A model generated the notes under the pieces. It searched no databases and had not been told where the DNA came from. It saw only the letters and a program-made list of their open reading frames with translations. A program made the translations under genes and the position numbers. From contig NZ_MRCQ01000001.1 of the NCBI RefSeq assembly GCF_002304005.1, forward strand, positions 1-64,000: a stretch of 64,000 bases of DNA, in the 5' to 3' direction. Origin of the DNA: Flavobacterium sp. ACN6 (lineage in GTDB: Bacteria > Bacteroidota > Bacteroidia > Flavobacteriales > Flavobacteriaceae). Numbering within the stretch: the first letter of the stretch is position 1; every line of letters begins with the position of its first letter. Of this stretch, positions 7,455 to 16,400 are shown one piece after another.

Positions 7455-9854
7455 ATGATTACAAACACATCATTAGAATACAAGGGAGATTTATATCCGT
7501 CAAAAATTGTTTCGTACGAGCAAGAAGGAGATTCGATTTTTTTTAATACGGATAATAAAGTAATCTTAAAAGTAACTATTCTTAGAGATAGTTTGATTCG
7601 ATTTCGCTTTACTACAAAAGGTTATTTCAGTAATGACTTTTCCTATGCGATAGATAAAACACAACTCCATGGTTACAATTTCCTTGAACTTACAGAAGAG
7701 GAAACGCACCTCGAGATCAGGACCAGTAAAGTAGTGTGCAAGATTCAAAAAGCAGATCTTCGTCTTTCTGTCTACGATTTAAATAATTTTTTAATTGTGG
7801 AAGATGAACTTGGTTTTCATTGGGAGGAAAGCTATGAATACGGTGGAAATATCGTAAAAATGAGTAAGTTTTCTAAAGATGGGGAATGTTATTATGGACT
7901 TGGAGATAAAGCAACTCAAATGAACCTGAAAGGTAAAAGAGTTGAAAATTTTGCGACAGATCAATATGCTTATCAAAAAGATCAAGATCCGCTGTATAAA
8001 GTTGTTCCGTTTTATATTGGTTTACATAATAAACAATCATACGGTATTTTCTTTGATAATACATTCAGGACTTTCTTTGATTTTTGTCAGGAAAGAAGAA
8101 ATGTAACCAGTTTTTGGGCAGAAGGCGGCGAAATGAATTATTATTTCATTTACGGTCCGCAAATGCAGGACGTAGTTACGACTTATACCGATTTGACTGG
8201 AAAACCAGAATTACCGCCGCTTTGGGTTTTAGGATATCACCAATGTAAATGGAGTTATTATCCTGAAAGTAAAGTAAAAGAAATTACTTCAAAATTTAGA
8301 GAACTTAAAATTCCGTGTGACGCCATTTATCTGGATATTGATTATATGGAGGGATTTCGATGTTTTACATGGAATAAAAATTATTTCCCAGATCCTAAAA
8401 AAATGGTAGCTGAATTAGCCGAAGACGGTTTTAAAACCGTTGTTATTATAGATCCAGGAATTAAAATCGATAAAGATTATTGGGTTTATAAAGAAGCTTT
8501 AGAAAAAGATTATTTCTGCAAAAGAGCTGATGGACCTTATATGAAAGGGAAAGTCTGGCCAGGGGAATGTAATTTTCCAGATTATACAAATCCCGCAGTT
8601 AGAGAATGGTGGGCAGGATTATTTAAAGAATTAATTGCAGATATTGGAGTAAAAGGTGTTTGGAATGATATGAATGAACCTGCCGTTATGGAGGTTCCAA
8701 ATAAAACTTTCCCAATGGATGTACGTCATTTTTATGATGGAAATCCATGCAGTCATAGAAAAGCCCATAATATTTACGGAACGCAAATGGCTAGGGCAAC
8801 TTATCACGGAGTAAAACGATTTGTTTATCCAAAACGACCATTCGTAATTACTAGATCGGCATATTCTGGAGCACAGCGTTATACGTCTTCTTGGACGGGA
8901 GATAATGTTGCGACTTGGGAACATTTATGGCTTGCGAATATTCAAGTTCAAAGAATGTCAATTTCAGGAATGGGATTTACAGGTTCTGATATTGGAGGAT
9001 TTGCAGAACAGCCAACCGGCGAGTTATACGCACGCTGGATCCAGCTTGGAGTTTTTCATCCGTTTTGTAGAACGCATTCTTCTGGAGATCATGGAAATCA
9101 GGAACCTTGGGCTTTTGATGAAGAAGTTATCAATATAACTCGAAAATTTGTCAGTCTTCGTTACCAATTATTACCTTATTTATACACCATGTTTTGGCAG
9201 TATATTGAAGAAGGGCTTCCAATGTTGAAACCATTAGTTTATTACGATCAAGACGATACTCAGACACATTATCGCAATGACGAATTTATTTTTGGAAATC
9301 AAATTTTAGTGTGTCCAATTCTTGAACCTAATGCTGTAGGTCGCCGTATGTATATTCCAAGAGGTGAGTGGTATAACTATTGGACAAATGAACTTTTTAC
9401 TGGAGGTAAAGAAATCTGGATTGATACCAAATTTGACGAGATTCCAGTTTTTGTAAAAGCAGGAGCTATTATTCCAAAATATCCGGTGCAGCAATATGTT
9501 GGAGAACTTGAATTTGATGAATTGACGCTCGATATTTACTTTAAAAACGGAAAAGAAAATTCTGTTGTGTATGAAGATGCGCAGGACGGTTATGATTATA
9601 AAAAAGGGCGTTACAGCTTTTTATCTTTCAGAAGTATTGGTAAAGAAAAAGAACTTATAATTCAGCTTCATAAAGATGGAAAATATGAGACACCATACAG
9701 TAAATACAAAATTAATTTAATTGGACTTCCATTTAAAGTTTCTGAAATTGAAATTGACAATGAAAAAATTGAGTTTGATAAAATAAATTTTGAGCAAAAT
9801 AATTTCTTACTAATTGATAAAGAGTTTAATGAGCTTCATATCATTGGAGAATAA
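7455..9854 (+). CDS. GH31 alpha-glucosidase
   Basis: A 799-aa glycoside hydrolase family 31 protein. An N-terminal beta-sandwich (about 1-240) leads into a TIM barrel with GVWNDMNEPAV, whose D405 is the nucleophile, and TSSWTGDN, whose D483 is the acid/base; SDIGGF and HPFCRTHSSGD follow. The C-terminal beta domains start near residue 640. There is no signal peptide, so it is likely cytoplasmic, releasing glucose from alpha-glucans or maltooligosaccharides. Its position directly after glgACB links it to glycogen turnover, although it has its own upstream region. Exact substrate preference cannot be read from sequence alone. Confidence 0.93.
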   Translation: MITNTSLEYKGDLYPSKIVSYEQEGDSIFFNTDNKVILKVTILRDSLIRFRFTTKGYFSNDFSYAIDKTQLHGYNFLELTEEETHLEIRTSKVVCKIQKADLRLSVYDLNNFLIVEDELGFHWEESYEYGGNIVKMSKFSKDGECYYGLGDKATQMNLKGKRVENFATDQYAYQKDQDPLYKVVPFYIGLHNKQSYGIFFDNTFRTFFDFCQERRNVTSFWAEGGEMNYYFIYGPQMQDVVTTYTDLTGKPELPPLWVLGYHQCKWSYYPESKVKEITSKFRELKIPCDAIYLDIDYMEGFRCFTWNKNYFPDPKKMVAELAEDGFKTVVIIDPGIKIDKDYWVYKEALEKDYFCKRADGPYMKGKVWPGECNFPDYTNPAVREWWAGLFKELIADIGVKGVWNDMNEPAVMEVPNKTFPMDVRHFYDGNPCSHRKAHNIYGTQMARATYHGVKRFVYPKRPFVITRSAYSGAQRYTSSWTGDNVATWEHLWLANIQVQRMSISGMGFTGSDIGGFAEQPTGELYARWIQLGVFHPFCRTHSSGDHGNQEPWAFDEEVINITRKFVSLRYQLLPYLYTMFWQYIEEGLPMLKPLVYYDQDDTQTHYRNDEFIFGNQILVCPILEPNAVGRRMYIPRGEWYNYWTNELFTGGKEIWIDTKFDEIPVFVKAGAIIPKYPVQQYVGELEFDELTLDIYFKNGKENSVVYEDAQDGYDYKKGRYSFLSFRSIGKEKELIIQLHKDGKYETPYSKYKINLIGLPFKVSEIEIDNEKIEFDKINFEQNNFLLIDKEFNELHIIGE

Positions 9855-9910
9855 TAATAATTCTGATATTTTTTTGGCTTATTGTGTAAAATATTGATTT
9901 ATAATAGTTG

Positions 9911-9918
9911 TATTTTTG
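9911..9918 (+). promoter_or_regulatory. Candidate -7 element for the M48 protease gene
   Basis: TATTTTTG matches TAnnTTTG and lies 20 nt before the ATG at 9938. TTG triplets occur upstream but at spacings (14 or 26 nt) outside the usual range. Confidence 0.4.
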
Positions 9919-9937
9919 ATTTAAAATAGCTTGAATT

Positions 9938-10747
9938 ATGAAAAAATATTTATTCTTAGGAGTTTTAGGTGCACTTGTAATAGCATGTGCAACAAATCCA
10001 ATTACAGGAAAGCAAAATTTAAATTTTGTTTCTAATAGTGAATTATTTCCTTCTTCTTTTCAACAATACAGCCAGTTCTTATCTGAAAATAAAGTTATTA
10101 CAGGGACTTCAGATGCAAAACTGGTAGAGACAGTTGGATATAAAATTAAATTAGCGGCCGAAAAATATTTAACTTATTTGGGACAATCGCAATACTTAAA
10201 AGATTATCGATGGGAATATAAACTTGTTGATAATAAAGAGGTTAATGCTTGGTGTATGCCTGGAGGAAAAATTGTAGTGTATTCTGGAATTTTACCAATT
10301 ACGCAAAACGAAGCTGGTTTAGCAACTGTAATGGGACACGAAGTTTCGCACGCGCTTGCAAACCACGGTGCACAAAGAATGTCGGCAGCTCAGTTACAGC
10401 AAATAGGTGGTGTTGCATTAGATGCAGCTACTAGTGGTAAATCTGAATCTACCAGACAAATATTTTCGCAGGCTTACGGACTTGGTTCAGAGGTGGGAGT
10501 TATGCTGCCATTTAGCCGAAGCAATGAAAGTGAAGCCGATAAAATTGGTTTAACATTAATGGCAATTGCGGGTTACAATCCAGATGATGCTATTGCATTC
10601 TGGACTAGAATGTCTTCAAAATCAGGAGGAGCTGGAACTCCAGAATTTATGAGTACACACCCTTCTGATGCTACGAGAATTGCTAATATAAAATCTTTAA
10701 TTCCAGAAGCAAGAGCAACGGCACTTAAAGTTGGAACTATAAAATAA
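9938..10747 (+). CDS. M48 family metalloprotease, lipoprotein
   Basis: A 269-aa Oma1/LoiP/YcaL-like zinc protease. A lipoprotein signal with lipobox LVIAC (Cys17) starts the protein. The zinc-binding HExxH is HEVSH at 134-138, and NESEAD (E197 with D201) supplies the third-ligand motif; FMSTHPSDATRI near the end is typical of the family. It should be anchored in the envelope and face the periplasm, with a role in degrading misfolded outer-membrane or periplasmic proteins, as for its relatives. It is monocistronic, with its own candidate promoter and a terminator after it. Confidence 0.93.
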   Translation: MKKYLFLGVLGALVIACATNPITGKQNLNFVSNSELFPSSFQQYSQFLSENKVITGTSDAKLVETVGYKIKLAAEKYLTYLGQSQYLKDYRWEYKLVDNKEVNAWCMPGGKIVVYSGILPITQNEAGLATVMGHEVSHALANHGAQRMSAAQLQQIGGVALDAATSGKSESTRQIFSQAYGLGSEVGVMLPFSRSNESEADKIGLTLMAIAGYNPDDAIAFWTRMSSKSGGAGTPEFMSTHPSDATRIANIKSLIPEARATALKVGTIK

Positions 10748-10772
10748 CATGAAATTATTTATCATATAATTT

Positions 10773-10808
10773 CTAAAAGCTATTCATTTTTGAGTAGCTT
10801 TTTTCTTT
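10773..10808 (+). terminator. Intrinsic terminator after the M48 gene
   Basis: AAAAGCTA and TAGCTTTT arms around a loop of about 14 nt, followed by further T residues, 26 nt after the stop codon. Confidence 0.65.
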
Positions 10809-10855
10809 TTAGTAAAGTTGATAATTTAATAATGCATGAATTGAAAAAATTCTAT

Positions 10856-10884
10856 TTGATTATAATAAAAATTGGATAAATTCG
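10856..10884 (+). promoter_or_regulatory. Candidate promoter of the MFS gene
   Basis: A TTG near 10856 is followed after about 18 nt by TAAATTCG at 10877-10884, one mismatch from TAnnTTTG. It lies 25 nt before the ATG at 10909. Confidence 0.4.
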
Positions 10885-10908
10885 TAGCGTATTAACAAAA
10901 TCATTTCT

Positions 10909-12234
10909 ATGAAAAACCTACAAAAAGGAGATAAGAAGCTTTTGAATGCCTGGGCATTTTATGATTGGGCAAATTCGGTTTATACATTGACGATTGCATC
11001 TGCGGTCTTTCCAATTTTTTACGAAGCTTTATTTAGTGACAGAGATCATTATATAGATGTTTTCGGACTTCATTTAAAAAATTCAGCATTAATCAGTTTT
11101 ATTACCGCTTTTGCATTTTTGGTAGTTTCTTTTATTTCTCCATTACTTTCTGGAATTGCGGATTATGTGGGAAATAAAAAATCCTTCATGAAATTTTTCT
11201 GTTATTTAGGAGCATTATCTTGCATGGGATTGTATTGGTTTGACCTCGAAAATATTTATATCGGATTAGCATTTTATTTCCTAGGATTATTAGGATACTG
11301 GGGAAGTCTAGTTTTCTATAATTCCTATCTTCCAGATATCGCTTTTGAAGAGCAGCAAGACAGAATTAGCGCTAAAGGATATTCGTTAGGATATGTTGGA
11401 AGTGTGATTTTACTGATTGTCAATTTAGCGATGATAATGAAACCAAAGCTTTTTGGAATTTCAGGTACAGATGGCGAAGCTGCAATGAAAGCAATGCGCT
11501 ATTCATTCATAATGGTTGGAGTTTGGTGGGTTTTATTTAGTCAATACACTTATTATTATTTACCAAAAGGAAGCAAAGAAACAGGTCAAAAACTGACGAA
11601 ATCTGTTGTGTTTAATGGATTTAAAGAATTAAAGAAAGTTTGGGCTTTACTGCAGGAAAATATTCCGCTGAAACGCTATTTAGGAGGTTTCTTCGTTTCG
11701 AGTATGGCTGTACAAACGGTAATGCTTGTAGCGACTTATTTTGGAGCACAAGAAATTCAATGGTCATCAAAAGAAGAAAGTACAATTGGTTTAATCGTTT
11801 GTATTTTAATAATCCAATTGGTAGCAGTTGTTGGTGCAGTTTTAACCTCGAGAGCTTCTGCAAAATGGGGAAATATTCCAACATTAATTGTAATTAATAT
11901 TATTTGGGCTGTATTTTGCGCACTTGCGTTTTTTATCACATTACCAATGCATTTTTATGTTATGGCAACCGTTGCAGGATTTGTAATGGGAGGAATTCAG
12001 GCATTGTCTAGATCTACGTATTCAAAATTATTACCAGAAACAGAAGATACTGCTTCATTTTTTAGTTTTTATGATGTTGCAGAAAAAATCGGAATTGTAA
12101 TTGGAATGTGCGTTTACGGAATTATAGATCAGATTACAGGAAGTCCGCGTGCAGCGATTGTTATTTTAGGAGTATTTTTTGTTACAGCAATATTTCTTTT
12201 AAGAAGAGTACATAAAAAAGACGTTTCAAATTAA
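10909..12234 (+). CDS. MFS transporter, Atg22/UMF1 type
   Basis: A 441-aa integral membrane protein with about 12 hydrophobic segments. The opening LLNAWAFYDWANSVYTLTIAS is characteristic of the vacuole-effluxer Atg22-like branch of the major facilitator superfamily, as is the later GGIQALSRSTYSKLLPETED. Yeast Atg22 exports amino acids from the vacuole; the substrate of bacterial members is not settled, so none is assigned. It is transcribed alone, and a terminator hairpin straddles its stop codon. Confidence 0.88.
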   Translation: MKNLQKGDKKLLNAWAFYDWANSVYTLTIASAVFPIFYEALFSDRDHYIDVFGLHLKNSALISFITAFAFLVVSFISPLLSGIADYVGNKKSFMKFFCYLGALSCMGLYWFDLENIYIGLAFYFLGLLGYWGSLVFYNSYLPDIAFEEQQDRISAKGYSLGYVGSVILLIVNLAMIMKPKLFGISGTDGEAAMKAMRYSFIMVGVWWVLFSQYTYYYLPKGSKETGQKLTKSVVFNGFKELKKVWALLQENIPLKRYLGGFFVSSMAVQTVMLVATYFGAQEIQWSSKEESTIGLIVCILIIQLVAVVGAVLTSRASAKWGNIPTLIVINIIWAVFCALAFFITLPMHFYVMATVAGFVMGGIQALSRSTYSKLLPETEDTASFFSFYDVAEKIGIVIGMCVYGIIDQITGSPRAAIVILGVFFVTAIFLLRRVHKKDVSN

Positions 12235-12249
12235 TGAAACGTCTTTAAT
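12218..12249 (+). terminator. Terminator overlapping the MFS stop codon
   Basis: AAAGACGTTTCA (12218-12229) and TGAAACGTCTTT (12235-12246) form a perfect 12-bp stem. The TAA stop codon at 12232-12234 lies in the 5-nt loop. Only a short T-rich tail follows. Confidence 0.6.
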
Positions 12250-12250
12250 A

Positions 12251-12318
12251 ATACCATATCACGAATAGCGATAATTATTGATTGATGATAGTTTTGTAAT
12301 TCGTGGTATTTTTTTTTG
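12251..12318. terminator. Second hairpin between convergent genes
   Basis: ATACCATATCACGAAT pairs imperfectly with ATTCGTGGTAT across a loop of about 32 nt, followed by nine T residues. It sits between the MFS gene and the convergent GIN-domain gene and probably backs up the first hairpin. Confidence 0.5.
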
Positions 12319-12323
12319 AATAA

Positions 12324-13058
12324 TTAACCCTTAGAGATACTGCCTGAACCAGAAACTTTTACATCTCTTTTTTCAGGATTCCCTAAATATTTAATGTTTC
12401 CTGAGCCGGAAACTCTTCCAGTTAGGCTCGTTTCGCAGTTTACAATGCTATTTCCAGATCCAGAAACATTTGCTTCTACGTTTTTAGATTTTAAATTAGA
12501 AGCATTTACATTTCCAGAACCTGATATTTTACTTGTAAAAGAATCAGCTTTTCCTTTTAATTTAACATCACCAGAACCGCTTAAAGCTAAATCAAGATTT
12601 TTTGAATCGATATCTAAATCAAAGTTTCCTGATCCTGATAGTTTAGCAGATAAATTATCGCTCTTAATTGGATTTTTTGTTCTAATATCTCCCGATCCTG
12701 ATAGAGTAAGAGCCGAAATTTTTTCAAACGGAACAATAACTTCAATTTTCTTTCCTATGCTTGAACGAATTTGAGTTCCTTTTTCAACATATATTTTTAA
12801 CTCGTTTCCTTCAACTTCAACTTTTATCGCTGCCAACAAATTTTCTTCACCTTTCATTGTTATTTTTCCTTCTTTACCAGCAACTAAATCAACGTCAAAA
12901 GATCCCGCTATTTTGATTCCGTCATAATCTCCAGTAGTTCTTGTCTGGGTAATGACTTTACCATTGCCACTTATTTTGTTGTTTGATGACCATTGTGCTT
13001 TAGCATTGTTGTTTATTAAGAACACTGCTAAAACTAAAAGTAAAATTGATTTTTTCAT
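12324..13058 (-). CDS. Secreted GIN-domain (DUF2807) protein
   Basis: A 244-aa protein with a Sec signal peptide (MKKSILLLVLAVFLINNNAKAQ). The mature part is a beta-solenoid-type repeat with seven SGSG motifs (SGSGDI, SGSGNF, SGSGDV, SGSGNV, SGSGNS, SGSGNI, SGSGSI) at roughly 20-residue spacing, preceded by YDGIKIAGSFDVDL. This matches the head GIN domain of Bacteroidota, often labelled autotransporter-adhesin head; its function is not established. It is the last gene of a sigma/anti-sigma operon, 19 nt after the preceding gene, and is likely a target or partner of that envelope-sensing system. Confidence 0.88.
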   Translation of the reverse strand: MKKSILLLVLAVFLINNNAKAQWSSNNKISGNGKVITQTRTTGDYDGIKIAGSFDVDLVAGKEGKITMKGEENLLAAIKVEVEGNELKIYVEKGTQIRSSIGKKIEVIVPFEKISALTLSGSGDIRTKNPIKSDNLSAKLSGSGNFDLDIDSKNLDLALSGSGDVKLKGKADSFTSKISGSGNVNASNLKSKNVEANVSGSGNSIVNCETSLTGRVSGSGNIKYLGNPEKRDVKVSGSGSISKG

Positions 13059-13077
13059 TGTTTTGATTTTTAGATAA

Positions 13078-14136
13078 TTAATTTTTTATTAATGAAATAT
13101 TTCCATAATTCGAACTGATATTGACCTTATTTTGACCTTTTTTCTTGTAGAAACCAGCAATTCTTTTACTGTTGCTTTTGGTTTCAGAAACAGAAATATC
13201 TAGTGTATTGTCATGCTTAATATTAGAATATCTCGCAGAGATATCAAAATCAAAAGCATAATTTGGTGCGTAACCAAGAGAAATATCAGTGTAACCTGAA
13301 TTAATCGTTACGTTTCCTGCTTTTTCATTCATAGTGTCAATATTAATTTTGCTGTAATTAGTATCAAAGCTAAAGTTACTTGAAATTTCACCAATGCTTA
13401 TCGTTAGATAATTTCCGGATCCGCTTAGAGAATTTATTTTTTGGAATTTGAAAGTACCGTAATTACAGCTGTATTTAATATTTTGAGCTTCATTAAGATT
13501 TACATCTGTATAATTGGCCTCAAGATTTATATTTCCAGAAGTATTAATTTTCAGACCAGAATATCTTGCATTGATGTTTCCTGATTTCACATAATCAATA
13601 CTTGAATTTTGACAATAAGCGATTTCGATTTGGTTATTCGTTCCATTCAGTTTTCCTAAAGTCACTTTTCCATATTTACAGTTTATATCGGTAGACGATT
13701 CTGCGTTCGAAACTAAAATATTTCCGTATTTGTTAACCAGTTTAATAGAACCATTTTTTGGAATTTTAATAACATAATTTATCTCAAAACTATTATTGCT
13801 TCCTTTGCTCTTTAGGTTAGAACTTCCTAATGTTGTCACAGCAGAAACCATTCCTTTAAGAGCTGTAATATCAACATCAATGCTGTTTAAACGTTCGTTT
13901 ACCCAGTTTTCATTAGGGCCATTTACCTTAATAGTAATATCAAGATCTATTTTGTCTTCATCCCAAGTAGAGACAGTGATATTTCCGTATTTATTGTCGA
14001 TATCAATTCCTGCATTGGAGTTTACGATATATGTTTTTTTAATTGTTTTTTGTTTAGTAATATAAGTGTCATCATTTGAGAATCCTAAAAAAGGAATCAA
14101 AAGCAATAAGATTAGGAAGTTATAATGTTTCTTCAT
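13078..14136 (-). CDS. Secreted beta-repeat protein (DUF4097-like)
   Basis: A 352-aa protein with signal peptide (LILLLLIPFLGFSN). The body alternates short strands with recurring NxYGNI or xYxxI units such as IDNKYGNITVSTWDEDKIDL, NKYGNILVSNA, CKYGKVTLG and SNYGNISLI. This parallel-beta pattern resembles DUF4097/GIN-type adhesin repeats and suggests an exported structural or surface protein. Its start overlaps the upstream anti-sigma gene by 17 nt, so the two are co-translated. No catalytic motif is visible and the function is unknown. Confidence 0.8.
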   Translation of the reverse strand: MKKHYNFLILLLLIPFLGFSNDDTYITKQKTIKKTYIVNSNAGIDIDNKYGNITVSTWDEDKIDLDITIKVNGPNENWVNERLNSIDVDITALKGMVSAVTTLGSSNLKSKGSNNSFEINYVIKIPKNGSIKLVNKYGNILVSNAESSTDINCKYGKVTLGKLNGTNNQIEIAYCQNSSIDYVKSGNINARYSGLKINTSGNINLEANYTDVNLNEAQNIKYSCNYGTFKFQKINSLSGSGNYLTISIGEISSNFSFDTNYSKINIDTMNEKAGNVTINSGYTDISLGYAPNYAFDFDISARYSNIKHDNTLDISVSETKSNSKRIAGFYKKKGQNKVNISSNYGNISLIKN

Positions 14137-14665
14137 TTGATGTGTTTTTTAATTTTTCGTTGTCTTCAATTCGTTGTAAAACCGTTTGTAAAAAAGAAAT
14201 ACGCGTTTGCAGGTTGCTGATCATAGCGTAAATAATCTGCTTGTTTTCACCGTTCTTTTGCAGTTCGTGAATGATTTTTTGATAATCGGCATCAAAAGTT
14301 TTCATTTGTTTTAATGCATCATTGATAATCTGTTCATTTTCCGGCGAGCTTTTCTCTTTTAATTTAACCAGTTCATTATCTATAAGGATATTAAAAATCG
14401 AATCGGTTCGTTTAGTTTCTTTAGAAGCAAATTTGAATTCTTTTGGCTTTTCATTTTTATAGAAAATAGAGACTCCAAGCATCAATACAATCGAAGCGGC
14501 AATAGCTGTTACAAACCAGTATTTTTTCTTAGGTTCTTTTTTATTTAATTTTTGCATAAAATCCATTTGATGATCAGAGTTTAATTCTTGAACATCCCAT
14601 TGGTTTTCTAATCTGCTTAATAATTTGTCTAAACTGTCTTTTTCATTTTTCATATTCCAATTCAT
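14120..14665 (-). CDS. Probable anti-sigma factor, single transmembrane segment
   Basis: A 181-aa protein with a cytoplasmic N-terminal part of about 65 residues (LDKLLSRLENQWDVQEL), one transmembrane helix (WFVTAIAASIVLMLGVSIFY) and a charged helical C-terminal part predicted to be periplasmic. I see no zinc-binding anti-sigma HxxxCxxC motif. The role is inferred from position, 1 nt after an ECF sigma gene, and from topology. The first ATG (14665) abuts the sigma stop codon; a second Met four codons later (MKNEKDSL) is also possible. Confidence 0.7.
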   Translation of the reverse strand: MNWNMKNEKDSLDKLLSRLENQWDVQELNSDHQMDFMQKLNKKEPKKKYWFVTAIAASIVLMLGVSIFYKNEKPKEFKFASKETKRTDSIFNILIDNELVKLKEKSSPENEQIINDALKQMKTFDADYQKIIHELQKNGENKQIIYAMISNLQTRISFLQTVLQRIEDNEKLKNTSNEETL

Positions 14666-14666
14666 T

Positions 14667-15221
14667 TTATATTTCTTCTAATTTTTTTCTCAAACTATCT
14701 TTAGCTCTGCTCAAGGTTGTTCTGCAGTTTGCGTTTGTAATATTTAAAATTTCGCAGATTTCTTCTTGATCATAACCTTCAATGTAAAACAGAGTCAGCA
14801 CCATTCTGTAATTGTCTTTGAGCTGCAGTATCGTGTCGAGAACCTGTTTTACCTTTAGATTGTTTAAGTCAATGTTTTCAGAAATTATTCCATCATTTTC
14901 TTCGACTTTATAAAGTTGTTTACTTATATCTTCTACTTGAAAAGCATTATTCTTTTTATAAAAATCGATACTATAATTGATGATTATTCTTTTTAACCAT
15001 GCACCGAAAGCCACTTCCTGTTTATAGTCGTTAATTTTTGTAAAAGCCTTTAAAAAACCTTCCTGCATGACGTCTTGTGCAAAATGTTCGTCTTTTACAA
15101 TGCGATATGCAACATTATACATCGCTTTGCAATAGCGATTGTAAATTTCAAACTGCGCTTTTTGATTGTTGTTTTTGCAAAGCGCAATTAATTCTTCGAT
15201 ATTTTGGTTATTCTGACTCAA
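14667..15221 (-). CDS. ECF sigma-70 family RNA polymerase sigma factor
   Basis: A 184-aa sigma factor of the RpoE class. Region 2 includes YNVAYRIVKDEHFAQDVMQEGFL (split here by the usual helix boundary) and FGAWLKRIIINYSIDFYK; region 4 includes LTLFYIEGYDQEEICEIL and NCRTTLSRAKDSLRKKL, the helix-turn-helix for the -35-type element. The start codon is TTG at 15219-15221, and no ATG lies close enough to keep region 2 intact. It heads a four-gene operon with an anti-sigma factor and two secreted beta-repeat proteins, which suggests it responds to the cell envelope. Confidence 0.92.
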   Translation of the reverse strand: MSQNNQNIEELIALCKNNNQKAQFEIYNRYCKAMYNVAYRIVKDEHFAQDVMQEGFLKAFTKINDYKQEVAFGAWLKRIIINYSIDFYKKNNAFQVEDISKQLYKVEENDGIISENIDLNNLKVKQVLDTILQLKDNYRMVLTLFYIEGYDQEEICEILNITNANCRTTLSRAKDSLRKKLEEI

Positions 15222-15432
15222 GTAGTGGCTTTTGGTTTTTAATAAGGACTTTGCTTTTTTTGTTTCGTTACAGTTTTGGCGAAATTAATTTTTATTTTTT
15301 TCTGTAATAATTTAAAAATATAATAAAAAACTTAAAATATAGTGATTAAAATGCTGATTTTTAAATACTTATATAGTTTATGAATTAAGAATTATTTTGT
15401 TAAAAATATGTGAAATATTTCAATCATTTTTC

Positions 15433-15440
15433 TATTTTTG
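15433..15440 (+). promoter_or_regulatory. Candidate -7 element of the lipoprotein gene
   Basis: TATTTTTG fits TAnnTTTG and is 25 nt before the start codon at 15465. A TTG at standard spacing is absent. Confidence 0.4.
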
Positions 15441-15464
15441 ATCAACCAAAACAAATATTAAACT

Positions 15465-16151
15465 ATGAAAAATCTAAAGAGCCTTGCGCTTATGACGCTA
15501 TTCGTGTCAGCATTATCATTTACATCATGTTCAAGCGATTCTGGAAGTGAAGATACTGAATCTTCAAAAGAAGACTATTGGCCGACAGCAGTTGGAAATC
15601 AATGGGTTTTAAATCAAAATGGTTCTGAAACGAGTATGAAAATCATCAGTTCAGAGAAAGTAAAGGAAGATACTTATTATAAATTTGATAAGCTTTTTAT
15701 AACGTCGTCAAGTCCAGTTTCGGGTACTGCGTCAGCTTATTTAAAAAAGGTAAATGGAGACTACTATGTTAAACTTGATGAATTTAAAATTATTGCTAAT
15801 GGTTTTTCTGGGACAATGAGCGGATATGAATTTATTTTCTTTAAAGATTACTTAGAGGCAAATAAAACGTGGACAGGAACTTATCTGCAAGAAACAACCT
15901 ATACAGGAATAGGAACTATTAAAATGACAACAAAATATACAGGAACTATTGTAGAAAAAGGAGCAACCGTAACTGTAAAAGGTAATATTTATACAGATGT
16001 TATCAGGTTTAAATTAAAACTAGAAACTTCAATGGAAGGTCAATCTGCGGGTGCAGCTGAAGTGGAATATTGGATTGCTAAGGGTGTAGGTGTTATTAAA
16101 TTTGTTATGGATGATATGTCTTCTGAATTAGTATCTTATAAATTGAATTAA
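15465..16151 (+). CDS. Lipoprotein of unknown function
   Basis: A 228-aa protein with a lipoprotein signal (LFVSALSFTSC, lipobox Cys at about residue 22) and a Ser/Asp/Glu-rich linker after it (SSDSGSEDTESSKEDYW). The rest is beta-rich, starting with WPTAVGNQWVLNQNGSE, an opening I associate with small Bacteroidota surface lipoproteins. There is no enzyme motif. It is transcribed alone, divergent from the sigma-factor operon at 15221, with a strong terminator after it. Confidence 0.75.
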   Translation: MKNLKSLALMTLFVSALSFTSCSSDSGSEDTESSKEDYWPTAVGNQWVLNQNGSETSMKIISSEKVKEDTYYKFDKLFITSSSPVSGTASAYLKKVNGDYYVKLDEFKIIANGFSGTMSGYEFIFFKDYLEANKTWTGTYLQETTYTGIGTIKMTTKYTGTIVEKGATVTVKGNIYTDVIRFKLKLETSMEGQSAGAAEVEYWIAKGVGVIKFVMDDMSSELVSYKLN

Positions 16152-16174
16152 AATATTTACTATATAAAATTTTA

Positions 16175-16202
16175 AAAGCCGAAATTAGTTTCGGCTTTTT
16201 TT
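16175..16202 (+). terminator. Intrinsic terminator after the lipoprotein gene
   Basis: AAAAGCCGAAA and TTTCGGCTTTT form an 11-bp stem with a short loop and a T tail. Confidence 0.8.
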
Positions 16203-16256
16203 ATGTTCTGTTTTTTCTAAATGAAAGTCAAAAACTTATTTTAGAACTGACTTCTT

Positions 16257-16287
16257 TTGCATTTGGCATAATGATTGTCTATTTTTA
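16257..16287 (+). promoter_or_regulatory. Candidate promoter of lon
   Basis: TTG at 16257-16259, a 20-nt spacer and TATTTTTA at 16280-16287 (one mismatch to TAnnTTTG). The leader would be about 105 nt. No CIRCE-type heat-shock element was seen. Confidence 0.4.
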
Positions 16288-16400
16288 TGCCCTATCTTAT
16301 AATTGAAAAACGAAACACGTTTTCGGTAAAACTTCTTTAAGCAGTATTCTTTTTACAGATAGCCTAAAAAATTTAATGACAAAACGACTTATATATTATT

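Noticed and set aside
12394..12774. 126-codon frame antisense to the GIN-domain gene
   Set aside because: It is the complement of the SGSG repeat (giving PEPE/PDPD repeats), with no support of its own.
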